Assembly: GCA_015179125.1 (NCBI GenBank)
Contig: WHVA01000227.1
Coordinates: 106,517 to 170,516, forward strand
Length of the DNA stretch: 64,000 nt
Direction of reading: 5' to 3'
From: Gautieria morchelliformis
Taxonomy: Eukaryota; Basidiomycota; Agaricomycetes; Gomphales; Gomphaceae
This document shows, piece by piece, positions 54,789 through 64,000 of the stretch. The notes below the pieces were generated by a model. The model was not told the DNA's origin and did not search any database. It was given only the letters and a program-made list of their open reading frames with translations. Both the position numbers and the translations under genes were made by a program. Numbering within the stretch: position 1 is the stretch's first letter; every line of letters starts with the position of its first letter.

Positions 54789-57413
54789 TCAAAGTACTTT
54801 GGTCTTCAACTGGTCCACAACACTCGGGTCAGCGAGCGTGCTGAGGTCCCCGAGCTGGTCGCCTTCCCCTGCAACAATCTTCCGCATAATACGGCGCATG
54901 ATCTGCCCCCGCGCCGCGCGTCAGCAATCGCGAAACAACAAACGGAACGATCAGACGTGTACTCACCTTGCCGCTCCGCGTCTTTGGGAGGTCGTTGACG
55001 ATGTAGATCTTCTTGGGTGCTGCAAACGGTCCGATCACCTTGCGCACTTGGAGAGTGAGTTCCTTGGCGAGAGCCGACTCGTTATCGCGGTCGTAGTTAA
55101 ACTCACTGCCGAAGGCATTCAGTCTGTGGGGGGAAAGAGAGTGATGCTGTGACGACGTACGGCTTGAGCGTGACGAAGGCATGCACGGCTTGGCCGGTCA
55201 GCTCATCCGCTGTTCCGATTACTGCAGCGAGGGCGAGGTGGGCAACGGGATCACGATTGAGAGAGAAGGTGCATACCAGCAGTTTCGGCGACACCAGGGT
55301 GCACAATCAACGCAGATTCGATCTCTGCGGTCGACAGACGGTGTCCGGAGACGTTGATCACATCTAAGAGACAGACGTCAGTGAAAGCATGTCACACTTG
55401 AAAAAGGCGATCCCACCGTCAACACGGCCCTTGATCCAGATGTAGCCATGCTCGTCGCGCGCAGCACCGTCTCCGGTATAGAAAACACCAGGGTATGGCT
55501 ATTAAAGACGGATTAACGAGGTACCAGCAATGGCAAGTTGCGTTTTCGGACCTTCATATATGTCTCGAGATATCTGCATGCATCGACACTTTAGGTACAC
55601 TCGCTGGGATGGAGCTTAGTCACATACCTCTTGTGGTCATTGTACACGGTCCGCGCGATCGAAGGCCAGGGTCTCTTAATTACCAACACACCCTCGACAC
55701 CATTGCCTTCCAGTTCCTAATAACAAATTATCACGTCGACTTTTTTAAGCCAGGCGGCACACACGCACCTTCCCTGTGGTTGGATCTAAAATGGCAGGCT
55801 CGATGCCAAAGAATGGCACAGTCGCCGAGCCCGGCTTCGTCTCGATCGCACCAGGGAAGGGTGTTACCACGATCGATCCCGTCTCAGTTTGCCTGACCGA
55901 TCGTGATTTACGCCAAGGCCCAATGATATCAAAACGATTCCTAACTCACCAGAAGGTGTCGACGATCGCACACTGCTTCCTTCCGACGTGCTCGTTGTAC
56001 CAATGCCAAGCCTCAGGGTTGATGGGCTCGCCGACACTGCCAAGGACGCGCAGCGAGTCCAAGTCGTGACCCTCGACGTGGTGGTGTCCAAGACGGCGGA
56101 GCAAACGGATGGCTGTAGGCGCACTGTAGAAGTGCGTGAGTTTGTGGGTCTGCACCGCTTGCCAATATCGCGAGGGCGTGGGGTATACAGGCGTGGACTC
56201 GAACACGGTCGTGGTAATGCCGTTGGCGAGCGGACCGTAGATAATATAGCTGCACGACGTGAGGGACGATGAGACGCAAGGATGTGGCGACATACGTGTG
56301 ACCTGTGATCCATCCAACATCTGCCATGCATGCGAAGCGGTCATCGGGATGCACATCAAAGACATATTTGACAGTCAGCGCTGCGCCGAGAAGGTAGCCT
56401 GCCGTGGTGTGCACGACACCCTTAGGCTTCCCAGTGGAGCCAGAAGTCTGAAGCGACGATTAATGACATCACGCTGATAATGTACTCAATACGCACGTAG
56501 AGAATAAAGAGTGGGTCCTCTGCAGCCATTACTTCAGGCGGGCAATATCGAGGCACTTTGGCCGCCTGCTCGTGCCACCATTTGTCTCTGCCTGACGTCC
56601 ACGGGACAGGTTTCCCCGTTCTCTCGAGCACGAGGACGTGCTCAACCAGCGGGCACTCTTGGAGCGCAGCATCAACAATTGCTTTTGTGGCAATGCTTTT
56701 GCCGCCCCTGCGCCCTTCGTCGGTTGTGATGACGACGCGAGACTTGCAGTCTTGCACACGGTCGCGGAGAGACTCGGCCGAAAATCCGGCAAAGACAACT
56801 GAATGTACTGCACCAATACGGGCGCAAGCAAGGAAGGCGGCAGCAGCTTGCCAGGTCATGGGGAGATACACAGAGACGGTGTCGCCCTTTTTGACCCCAA
56901 AAGACTTGAGAACGTTGGCAACCGAGCAGACCTCGCGCAGTAGCTCAGCAAATGTGATGTTGCGACCCTCTCCTGGCTCATCCGCTTCGTATATGATCGC
57001 GGTCTAGAAGTGTGTGAGCAGGACGCAACGACCGACACAAGACTGTGGGACGAACTTTGTCGGGGTTCTTGAACGCCCACCTGTCGACGCAGTTATAGGA
57101 TGCGTTCAGTGCACCCTCCTGGAACCACGATATGTCGCCATTATCGAAGCTGCCCGAACGAACCGTAGAGAAGGGCTTATCCCAGTACAGGGTTTCGCGT
57201 GCCATCTGCAGGTGGTCAATGTGGCGAAAACGAGGGATTTGGAACTCCAGAACAGACCTTTCCCCACCATTCGTCAGACTGGGGTCCGATGGTCTTTGCA
57301 TGATGTTGTTCGTAGTCTGCTCGGCCGGGCCCGATGTGAGGCTTAGGCCTACCATCTGTGCCCTTGAGACGGGGTGCGATGGGATGGAAGGAGGCGGAGT
57401 GTTCTTCGGCCAT
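54789..57413 (-). CDS. ACS1: Acetyl-CoA synthetase (AMP-forming), one apparent frameshift
   Basis: It converts acetate, ATP and CoA to acetyl-CoA, AMP and PPi. Thirteen exons with GT..AG introns: 57413-57258, 57205-57056, 57003-56497, 56447-56296, 56249-55950, 55892-55769, 55716-55628, 55573-55552, 55496-55417, 55363-55277, 55221-55161, 55123-54967 and 54902-54789, about 666 codons, normal for the family. Motifs: WWGK near residue 50, [39 protein letters not shown], the nucleotide-binding [11 protein letters not shown] (56447 onward), [45 protein letters not shown] and the catalytic-lysine region [13 protein letters not shown]. Exon 8 is only 22 nt. Exon 9 lacks two bases between GDGA and [12 protein letters not shown] (near 55455-55461), so the frame breaks unless this is a sequence error. 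Everything else is intact. Confidence 0.93.
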
Positions 57414-58159
57414 GATGTGGTATGAGAGGGAAAAAGTTGAGAGGAGTTTCACAATATATAGTGTGCATGAGTTGGCGGAGAGCCGCCGCGCCCCGTGACT
57501 GTTCCGCTTTGATTGGTTAGCGCCTCTTTTGCCCTGGTCTAACCGCGGGCGTTCCGCACACCTTATCCATGTCTGACTGCGCTCCAATTAATCATTAGCG
57601 ATCTGTCTAGATCAACTTAGCCTCTTGTACTGTATCTATCGAGCACCTCTGCACCTGTGAGTTTTGAACTCACGAGTAGTAGCGCTGGTCGCAAATTCTC
57701 TATACACTTGAAAATTTGCAGCCAAGAGATAGTACACGGAAAGGAGCGGTACCTGGGCCAATGGGGTAATATGCGGAAGTAAAGGACATTGAATTCGATG
57801 AGTTGGGGGAGATGGGCGCATTTCATTCGCCGCTTTTGCACGAGAGGTATACTAAGTACGGTATGTTTCACTGATGCAATACAGTTTGACATGCAATGCC
57901 CGAACCTTGTTGTACTTAACGTAAGTGCCCGCTTTTCAGAGTCAATGTACGCCGGGCCCCGCGTGGGGTGCTTACAGTAATTATGTCATCTTGGCCTCAT
58001 GGATCATGTTCGCCAACGTTGCGGCGTCACAGCCCCATCCGATTATACCGCGTACAAGAAGAACCTCGGATTTGAGCGCTTGGCTTCCCTTTGAACGTCC
58101 CCGCCACTCAAGTACTCACCCCTCAACTTGAACTCGAGCCAAGTGACGTGACTGCATAG
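57414..58159. other. Upstream region of acetyl-CoA synthetase
   Basis: It should hold the promoter of the minus-strand gene. A TATATA-like stretch (caatatatag) lies near 57452. Nothing else is clear. Confidence 0.4.
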
Positions 58160-59232
58160 ATGCCCACTATACCTATACCGTCTGTAAATCTCATACCAGG
58201 TGTCGGATGGGTACACAAGCACATCGCCACAAGGCAACTTAAACATGTCAAGAAAATTCAGAAGTATCTAAGTGCAGCAGATGCAACATTCAAAAAATGC
58301 GAAGAGTTTTTGACATCAGATCAACGCGACAAGTACTTGGAGAGGACCCGTCAGTAAGTCGTCTACAAAACTGTATCATAGCCACACGGATTAAACTTTC
58401 TCGGAGCTTCCAAACCGAATTAGGCAATATTGAGCGCGGTTCACAGTCTACCATTGGGGCCATTGCAACAATTTCAAAGGCTTCTGGTGTTAGAAAGGAA
58501 GCAAGGTGGTTCAGCGCCACCTTTATCGTTAGTAACACAACTTTCCCTAGATGAAAAACTCAGTCCGTGGTAATGACAGAACTCTGCGGAGCTGGCACGG
58601 GGATCGGAAATGTTGAGGAGAACCCAAGCTGAGATGGACCGTGAATTAGAGGAGTTAAAAGCCAAAGAAGCTGCCCGTCAACAACCGCGGTCGCAACTTC
58701 CCTCAGAATCTGCTCTCCGCAATTCTCAATCACTAACATGTGAGTCTTCAAATTTCAAATCGTGCTTTATAATATATAGTCGTAATGCACGATTGCACTG
58801 CATCTACAGTGACATTTGAGCACCTTGGGGAGTCAGACGGTGAGTCATCGTGTTGGAATGCGATTGCATAAACTAGCCCATGCTGACCAGACTCACTTCT
58901 ACATTTCTCCATGGACCATTACTGTAGCCACGACCATCCCCGATGCATCAGACCCCGCTCAGCAATCTCAAGTGGCAGAATCATGTAAGTGTACTACGAT
59001 ATATTGCGATGAGACCCTGTACTCATTCCGGAAAGCCAAAGGAAGTTCTCCAGTTGAAGAACGACACGAAACTGAGCATTCGGGTTACACAGCAACGGTC
59101 CCTGATTTACGATCGACCATTACAAGACACTCGGCCGGCTCTGTTCAAGACTTTATATCTCAACACCAAAGTCAAGGTCAGCATGAAGATGGGGAGTTGA
59201 AGGGTTCATCCCGTAAGTATATGGACATGTGA
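58160..59232 (+). CDS. Unrecognised multi-exon or decayed gene with coiled coil
   Basis: Protein-like pieces occur in order on the plus strand: 58160-58354 (VKKIQKYLSAADATFKKCEE, SDQRDKYLERTR), 58375-58540 (IKLSRSFQTELGNIERGSQS), 58570-58740 (LRRTQAEMDRELEELKAKEA, strongly helical and charged) and 59040-59215 (GSVQDFISQHQSQGQHEDGE). The first piece ends at a GTAAGT donor. The first junction would need an intron of only about 28 bp and does not keep phase, so exons are not resolved. No family is recognised. It could be a real gene with different splicing or a relic. Confidence 0.35.
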
Positions 59233-60046
59233 TTGGACTTGCAAGTTCTGCACAAGCTAACCATAGTCGGATATCCAAGTTAATGCATACAATGTGGAAC
59301 AACTAGGAAGCGCCCCTCCAAACCAGAGCCGGGTGGCGTAAGACAGCGTTGCTGTCTAGTTGCGGATACGGAGGGATCGGACGCGCACACAGGCACCCGC
59401 CGGTGTGGACAACTACACTTTGTCCACATTTCTTCGACAATTGTCTCGCTATTTTACCATTGTTCTGTCTTCCATGTCTTTGTTCACTTAAGATAGATAG
59501 GCTTGGCATCCTCAGAGTATAAGTAGTGCCTGTTTTCTCAGAATACAGACATATTTGGACCTCCCTTCTACTTGCCCGGCTCTCATCTGACTTCTATCTT
59601 ACTGGGTGTAACCAGACCTAATGAAAGACTTGTCCATATATACAGTCGACTGTCAGTGAGTTGATACTTACGGGTTTCCTCAGGCCGCCTTTTCGTCTAT
59701 AGACCAGCTCTTCTCAGGTTGGAAAACAACCGCCGCACACACAGTCTTGGCAGGAGCTGAAGGATAGTTTTGATGCCTCGCAAGCCACTAATGTACCGTG
59801 ATTGTATGGACTTTCCGGCAGCCAAGGCGCACTCAGGATGTGAAAGTGGCCAAGGGGGAATGGGACTGTAATCTGTGTCTTGCAGGACAGTCTGGAAAGG
59901 AAGCTTTGGTAGTACATGCTCTAGTACTTCATGACTTCCTTAATTTTATGTTTACCCATCAGAATCACATGAAACACATGCATCCAGAATGTAAGTTTCA
60001 TTCTGAGCCATACACTAGGTGCAAGTCACTGTTTGTTTACCATAAC
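59233..60046. other. Spacer with short ORFs
   Basis: One ORF (59798-60076) contains WDCNLCLAGQSGKEALVVHA but shows no recognised domain. No other structure. Confidence 0.3.
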
Positions 60047-60114
60047 CCACAGCAACAAATAGTGGAAATCTGGTAATAATTTGAAACTATGGCAAATGCT
60101 GAAGATTTTTTCCT

Positions 60115-60148
<34 letters not shown>

Positions 60149-60370
60149 TTTAAGACATCAAGGAAATCTGAATAAAGGCAAATAATTATTTCTTGCATCA
60201 TATGCAGGCAATATGATTTATTTTGTCTCTTATAAATGCTTATCTGTTTTTATTCTGATTTTCTTGATCTTTTAAATTGTAAACAAAAAATGAAGGATTC
60301 TTCACCATTTGCCATAGTTTCAAATTATTACCAGATTTCCTCTTTTTCACTATCTGTTGCTGTAGGTTCA
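60047..60370. mobile_element. Fold-back (long inverted repeat) element
   Basis: A 33-bp arm at 60066-60098 is a perfect inverted match of 60306-60338. The match extends outwards (cagcaacaaatagtgg against cactatctgttgctg) and inwards with indels, through a T run of about 29 nt (60115-60143) and caatttaa blocks, nearly to a centre close to 60195. The whole is an imperfect palindrome of about 320 bp, AT-rich, with no coding capacity. It resembles a MITE or a hairpin made by inverted duplication. Confidence 0.8.
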
Positions 60371-60871
60371 GCACAAGCCCCATCTCCAACTCAAAGTTCA
60401 TGCTCCATGAGCACCTTTGGGAGAAGGGGCTTGTACCAAGATGCTGTGAAACAGGGCTGTCTCCCACCACCTCTACCAGCAGCCACACACTCTCTACCGC
60501 TGCACTCATCATAACAATCTACTAGGCCATATGTCTCTTGAGCTTCCTAGCTAGTTAGAATTGCTTGATCACTGAGCAGCTGTCTTGTATTCAATTGGGA
60601 ATAGTGGAGGTGGGCACAATTGTGCTATCTCACTTGTCAATGTGTTACACACAGCTGCTCTTTGATTTTAATGCACTTCTATCATAGAAAATGTCTATAA
60701 CCTGCCACATCCACATGCTGCATCTTTAAAATAATATCTACTTGCCTATTATAGATTTTCTTCTGCTAGCCAGCGATCACCACCCTGTCTCGGAGTCCAG
60801 TCACCAACACAGCAAAAATAAGATCAACCAGTCTTGCGCTTGGTTCTAGTATTCAGCATGCTTTTATTATG

Positions 60872-61209
60872 ATCTCAACCTGCTGGTACTCCCAGGAAAC
60901 AGAAGGCTTCTTCAGTCAATTCAAAGCTCCCGGGAATTAATTCCCTTCACCTTGAGGCTTCTAAAGTTAGAGACATTGTTTGTGGAAGAATAAATCTAGA
61001 CTATGACCCTCATGATTGGCAAGCCAAGCTTATTTCAAAGATTGTCCAAGGCTTTGATTCTATCTTCGTTGCTGGCACTGGATATGGGAAAAGCTTAGTC
61101 ATTGAAGGTGTTGCCGCAATGCACATGGGCAAGACAGTCAGTGTGATCTGTCCATTGAAAGTCCTTGAACTGGATTAGGTTCAGCAGATTTTTATGTGTG
61201 GCCATAAGG
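60872..61209 (+). pseudogene. RecQ-type DNA helicase N-terminal fragment
   Basis: One frame reads PAGTPRKQKASSVNSKLPG, LEASKVRDIVCGRINLDYDP, HDWQAKLISKIVQGFDSIFV, AGTGYGKSLVIEGVAAM (Walker A at 61071-61094) and VSVICPLKVLELD, then TAG at 61176-61178, and continues VQQIFMCGHK to a GTAAG donor at 61210. This matches the start of the RecQ-like helicases common in Agaricomycetes. The stop replaces a residue inside the conserved post-motif-Ia segment, and no downstream motifs (DEAH box, motifs III-VI) follow. It is a truncated relic. Confidence 0.75.
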
Positions 61210-61210
61210 T

Positions 61211-62309
61211 AAGAAAGTCTCACTCAGTATTATTTTTGTGGATGTTAGGCACGGTACTATAAGGGCGATAAAGCAGTGTGTGATTGGGGTTCCCGTGACA
61301 GGTACAGCTCAATCACCATGGTACGCCATGAGTTGACCAGCATGGTTTCAAACTTTTGGGCAAGGAGAAGAGAAGAGAAACAATAGGGCCTATCACAGTA
61401 GCAGTTTTGATGGGGATTTGGAGAGGATTTGGACAAGGATTTGGATTTTTTATAAAGCTCTGACAAAGCCCCCAAAACCGGTTTTAACTCTGATAAGCTA
61501 GTTTTGAACAGATTTGACATGATTTGGATGGGGTTTTGTAGCTCCTGCCGTCACAGGCCAAAGCGGAGACTCGAACTTCTTGTTCTCTGCCGCCAACAGC
61601 ATGACACAGGCCAATAACGTGGAGTGATGTCTTCCTTTGATTCCTTTATATACTGTACAGGTTGGTGTATACTAACTGCCACAAAGGTAGTAAAGGCACA
61701 GCGGCGCATAGTGAGGTCACCGCAGCAAAAAAAACTATTGAAGGCCGTGGCCTAGTAAAAATACATGTACACAGAGCAGAGCAGATAGTAGTTAAACCTG
61801 ACTAAGGCAGAAGGCATTAAAAAAACCCTGGAGGGAAAAAAGCATTTGAGCAGTGCAGGTCATGATGCGAACAGAGAGTATGGGGGGGCAGGGCGGGGGG
61901 GGGAACAAAAAAGGCTAAAAGTCAGTATGTGTGGGGCAAGCAAGCCTGACCACTCAATACCTAGGTGAAGGTGGGAGTGTGACACAAGACAATCTGTGAC
62001 TCAAATTCTGATGCATTGAAGTGAGACTCAGGCCTACAAGCAGATACGTTCAGTGGAAAGAGTATTAGCCATGGCAAAGGGTAAGCACACCCTGACAAGA
62101 AAAAAAACAAAAAGGAAAGAAAAAGGAGCAAAGCCAAGGAAGAGATGCGGGTGACCCAACACCATGTATGGGATCACATGCGGCCTGCAGGGGCAAGGAA
62201 GTTGGTGCAACGACTAAGTAGTACAGTGGTGTGGGTTGCCTCTGCTGAGGTCATGCCTCTGCCACCTTGTCTCGCCATTCGTGTGCACCGTGGGCAGTGC
62301 TGTGCTGTA
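61211..62309. other. Spacer with purine-rich and G-rich runs
   Basis: No gene is supported. A G-run (gggggggcagggcggggggg) lies near 61880 and a purine-rich tract at 62095-62145. Confidence 0.4.
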
Positions 62310-62755
62310 TTCAGGCACAGTATTTCAGAACAACTCGGCCTACCAAGAAGCTCACCGAGAAGTTCTTGGGTCCATTTGAGATCATTTCCCGAGCGGGTAC
62401 TCACTCCTTCATTCTTCGATTTCCAGAACACATGCATTCAGTCCATCCAGTATTCCACGTATCTATGCTCGAACCAGCCTCACCCAACACCATCCCGAAC
62501 CGAGTTCAGCTGCCTCCACCCCCAGTCGTTATCGACGGCGAGCCCGAGTTCGAGGTCTCCGAAATCCTCGACTCGAAGATCGATAATAGACGAAAGAGCT
62601 GCAAGCTGCTCTATCTTGTTAGGTGGACTGGTTATGAAGGTACCGACAAAGAAACCTCGTGGATCCGAGCTTCCGAGCTTGATCATGCCTCGGAGCTGGT
62701 CACTGACTTCCACGAGTCTTATCCGGGCAAGCCGGGACCTTTGACTGCTCTATGA
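62310..62755 (+). pseudogene. Ty3 integrase C-terminus with chromodomain, second family
   Basis: Starting abruptly, the frame reads YFRTTRPTKKLTEKFLGPFE, HSVHPVFHVSMLEPA, then the chromodomain FEVSEILDSKIDN, KLLYLVRWTGYEGTDKETSW and ends SYPGKPGPLTAL. This is the tail of a Tf1/sushi-type Ty3 polyprotein and differs from the element at 33.7-42.8 kb. Protease, RT and the integrase core are absent, and sequence before 62300 is unrelated. It is a truncated remnant. Confidence 0.85.
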
Positions 62756-63612
62756 TCATTTCCTTGTTTAACCCCCATGACCCCAGTAGTTAGATAACAA
62801 AATCCCCTCACAATCGAACAACAAAAAATCAATAAAATCCAAGAAAAATTCCATTATTCCATTTACTAGTTTCACGTGTCCTTCTGGCAAGAGTGATTAT
62901 TCGCCATTTATTCCCTTCGGTATAGTCTACTGATACAAATCAAATCAAATCATGGCCTTACCGTTACGGGCAGGTTTGTGTCCTAGAACTAACTGCTGCT
63001 GCCCTAACGGTCAAGTGTGCTGCCAGGTTAAATCCTGTGTCCTCCCGGTGATATCCTGCTTCATGATCATGTTGCCAGCGTCTCTTCCCTTCACCCATTT
63101 AGGTTGCCCCACCTGAGGTACTCCGACGCGGAGAAATAGAGCCGGTGCACTCGATTTTGCTACAAATAATTGAGGTTTTCTGGAATGCGTGCAGCGATAA
63201 CCCTTACCCCTTCTTTGTCTCACATTTAAGTTGGATGGATGAGTTCAAATCGGCGTAGTTGAATGTGACATTCACATTCCACAGTACTCAGACCCATTGC
63301 ACGCATCAGGAACGGCCGATTCCGGCTTGTAATTCGGCCATATTTATGCAGCGCCACGGGCGCTACTAGTAGTCTACGTCACCTACGTAGCTGACTCTGG
63401 GTTCCACGTAGCGCCACAGATCGTTATGTGGCGCTGCTGCCCGCACTAGGTAGACCTACAGCTTCCTACCTTTCTATAACTCCCATACGACGGCGGCAAC
63501 ACCCCTGCTAACCAATATTGGCAAGGTATGTCAGGTGCAAGTTACTTGGATAAGGTCAAGGACTCGGAGTGTAGGTCGATACCACGTAGACATCCGGCGA
63601 TAAGTACTACGT
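62756..63612. other. Spacer downstream of the chromodomain remnant
   Basis: It may contain the 3' UTR and a degenerate LTR of that element (a TGTGACATTCAC start near 63263 is suggestive), but no second copy is available to confirm. Inverted agcgccac/gtggcgct blocks lie at about 63350-63445. Confidence 0.35.
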
Positions 63613-63842
63613 TCTTTTTACTCTGGACTCAACTAGTAACTGACGGAAAACGCCTTATCATCAAGGTAGCCTCTTCTCTCGAACGGCCGCCTGATTGTTG
63701 CGTATCAGATACGAGTGTCATGCTCTTATGGCAGCGGCCCGGGTGCATGTGGTTCGCGTTCATTGTCTTTTTACTCTGTACTCAACTAGTAACTGACGGA
63801 AAACGCCTTATCGTGAAGGTAGCCTCTTCTCCCGAACGGTTT
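63613..63842. repeat. Direct repeat of about 77 bp, period 153
   Basis: The segment from tctttttactct at 63613 to the cgaacgg near 63689 recurs from 63766 to about 63842 with few mismatches (core ctcaactagtaactgacgg). Confidence 0.75.
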
Positions 63843-64000
63843 CTGGCCTTGCAACATCGCGCGGGGCCGCAGGACTCCCTTTCTTCAGTCCGGAAGCTGT
63901 CATACTCCTCTCCTCTTCGATTCGCCACGATACTTCCCCGAGTTCTTCCTGTTTGAAGCTTGTGGAACCCATTCAGATGGGCTGCGTTCCACGTTCGATC

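Noticed and set aside
55495-56069. Plus-strand ORFs in acetyl-CoA synthetase
   Set aside because: Antisense shadows of exons and introns of the real gene.
61555-61600. B-box-like GTTCGAGTC on the minus strand
   Set aside because: The T stem does not pair and no A-box lies at the right distance.

Overview
The window looks like nuclear DNA of a mushroom-forming basidiomycete (Agaricomycetes). Genes have many short introns of about 45-130 bp with GT..AG ends. Recognisable families are typical of that group: an unspecific peroxygenase, C2-NACHT-WD40 NOD-like proteins, an arrestin-like protein, a DUF6698 protein, a tyrosine recombinase and a Tad-type LINE. No tRNA, rRNA or CRISPR was found.

Layout. 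1-7 kb: an LTR at the window edge, a perfect solo LTR with a target-site duplication (TSD), a decayed peroxygenase gene, and a WD40 pseudogene of the NOD-like family. 7-13 kb: gene-poor dispersed repeats. 13.6-18.6 kb (minus strand): a C2-NACHT-WD40 gene split by a second solo LTR and carrying other lesions. 19.0-21.9 kb: a young Copia-type element with TSD whose missing pol is replaced by what looks like captured oxidase sequence. 23.4-29.9 kb: a nearly intact Tad-like LINE with poly(A) and TSD. 31.3-32.2 kb: more dispersed repeat and a third copy of the NOD-like gene's 5' module. 33.7-42.8 kb: an old Ty3/gypsy chromodomain element with an extra ORF after integrase. 43.6-63.9 kb: the more gene-like part. 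It holds a helicase fragment, arrestin-like gene, DUF6698 gene, broken tyrosine recombinase, broken F-box gene, acetyl-CoA synthetase (13 exons, one apparent frameshift), a RecQ-type fragment, a fold-back element and another chromodomain-integrase remnant.

The most unusual signal is in the Ty3 element. Close inverted repeats (stems of about 5-11 bp, loops of about 2-12 nt) are packed roughly every 25-40 bp through its LTRs, leader, gag, pol and extra ORF. I did not see this density in the LINE, the Copia element or host genes when scanning by eye. Its third ORF encodes an unrecognised protein with a coiled coil and a PKKKRKK nuclear-localisation-like motif. These two observations are the best candidates for something undescribed.

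Few genes here look fully functional. The arrestin-like and DUF6698 genes read cleanly where visible, and acetyl-CoA synthetase is clean except for one frameshift. The rest is pseudogenes and mobile elements, as in a repeat-rich, possibly subtelomeric, chromosome segment.
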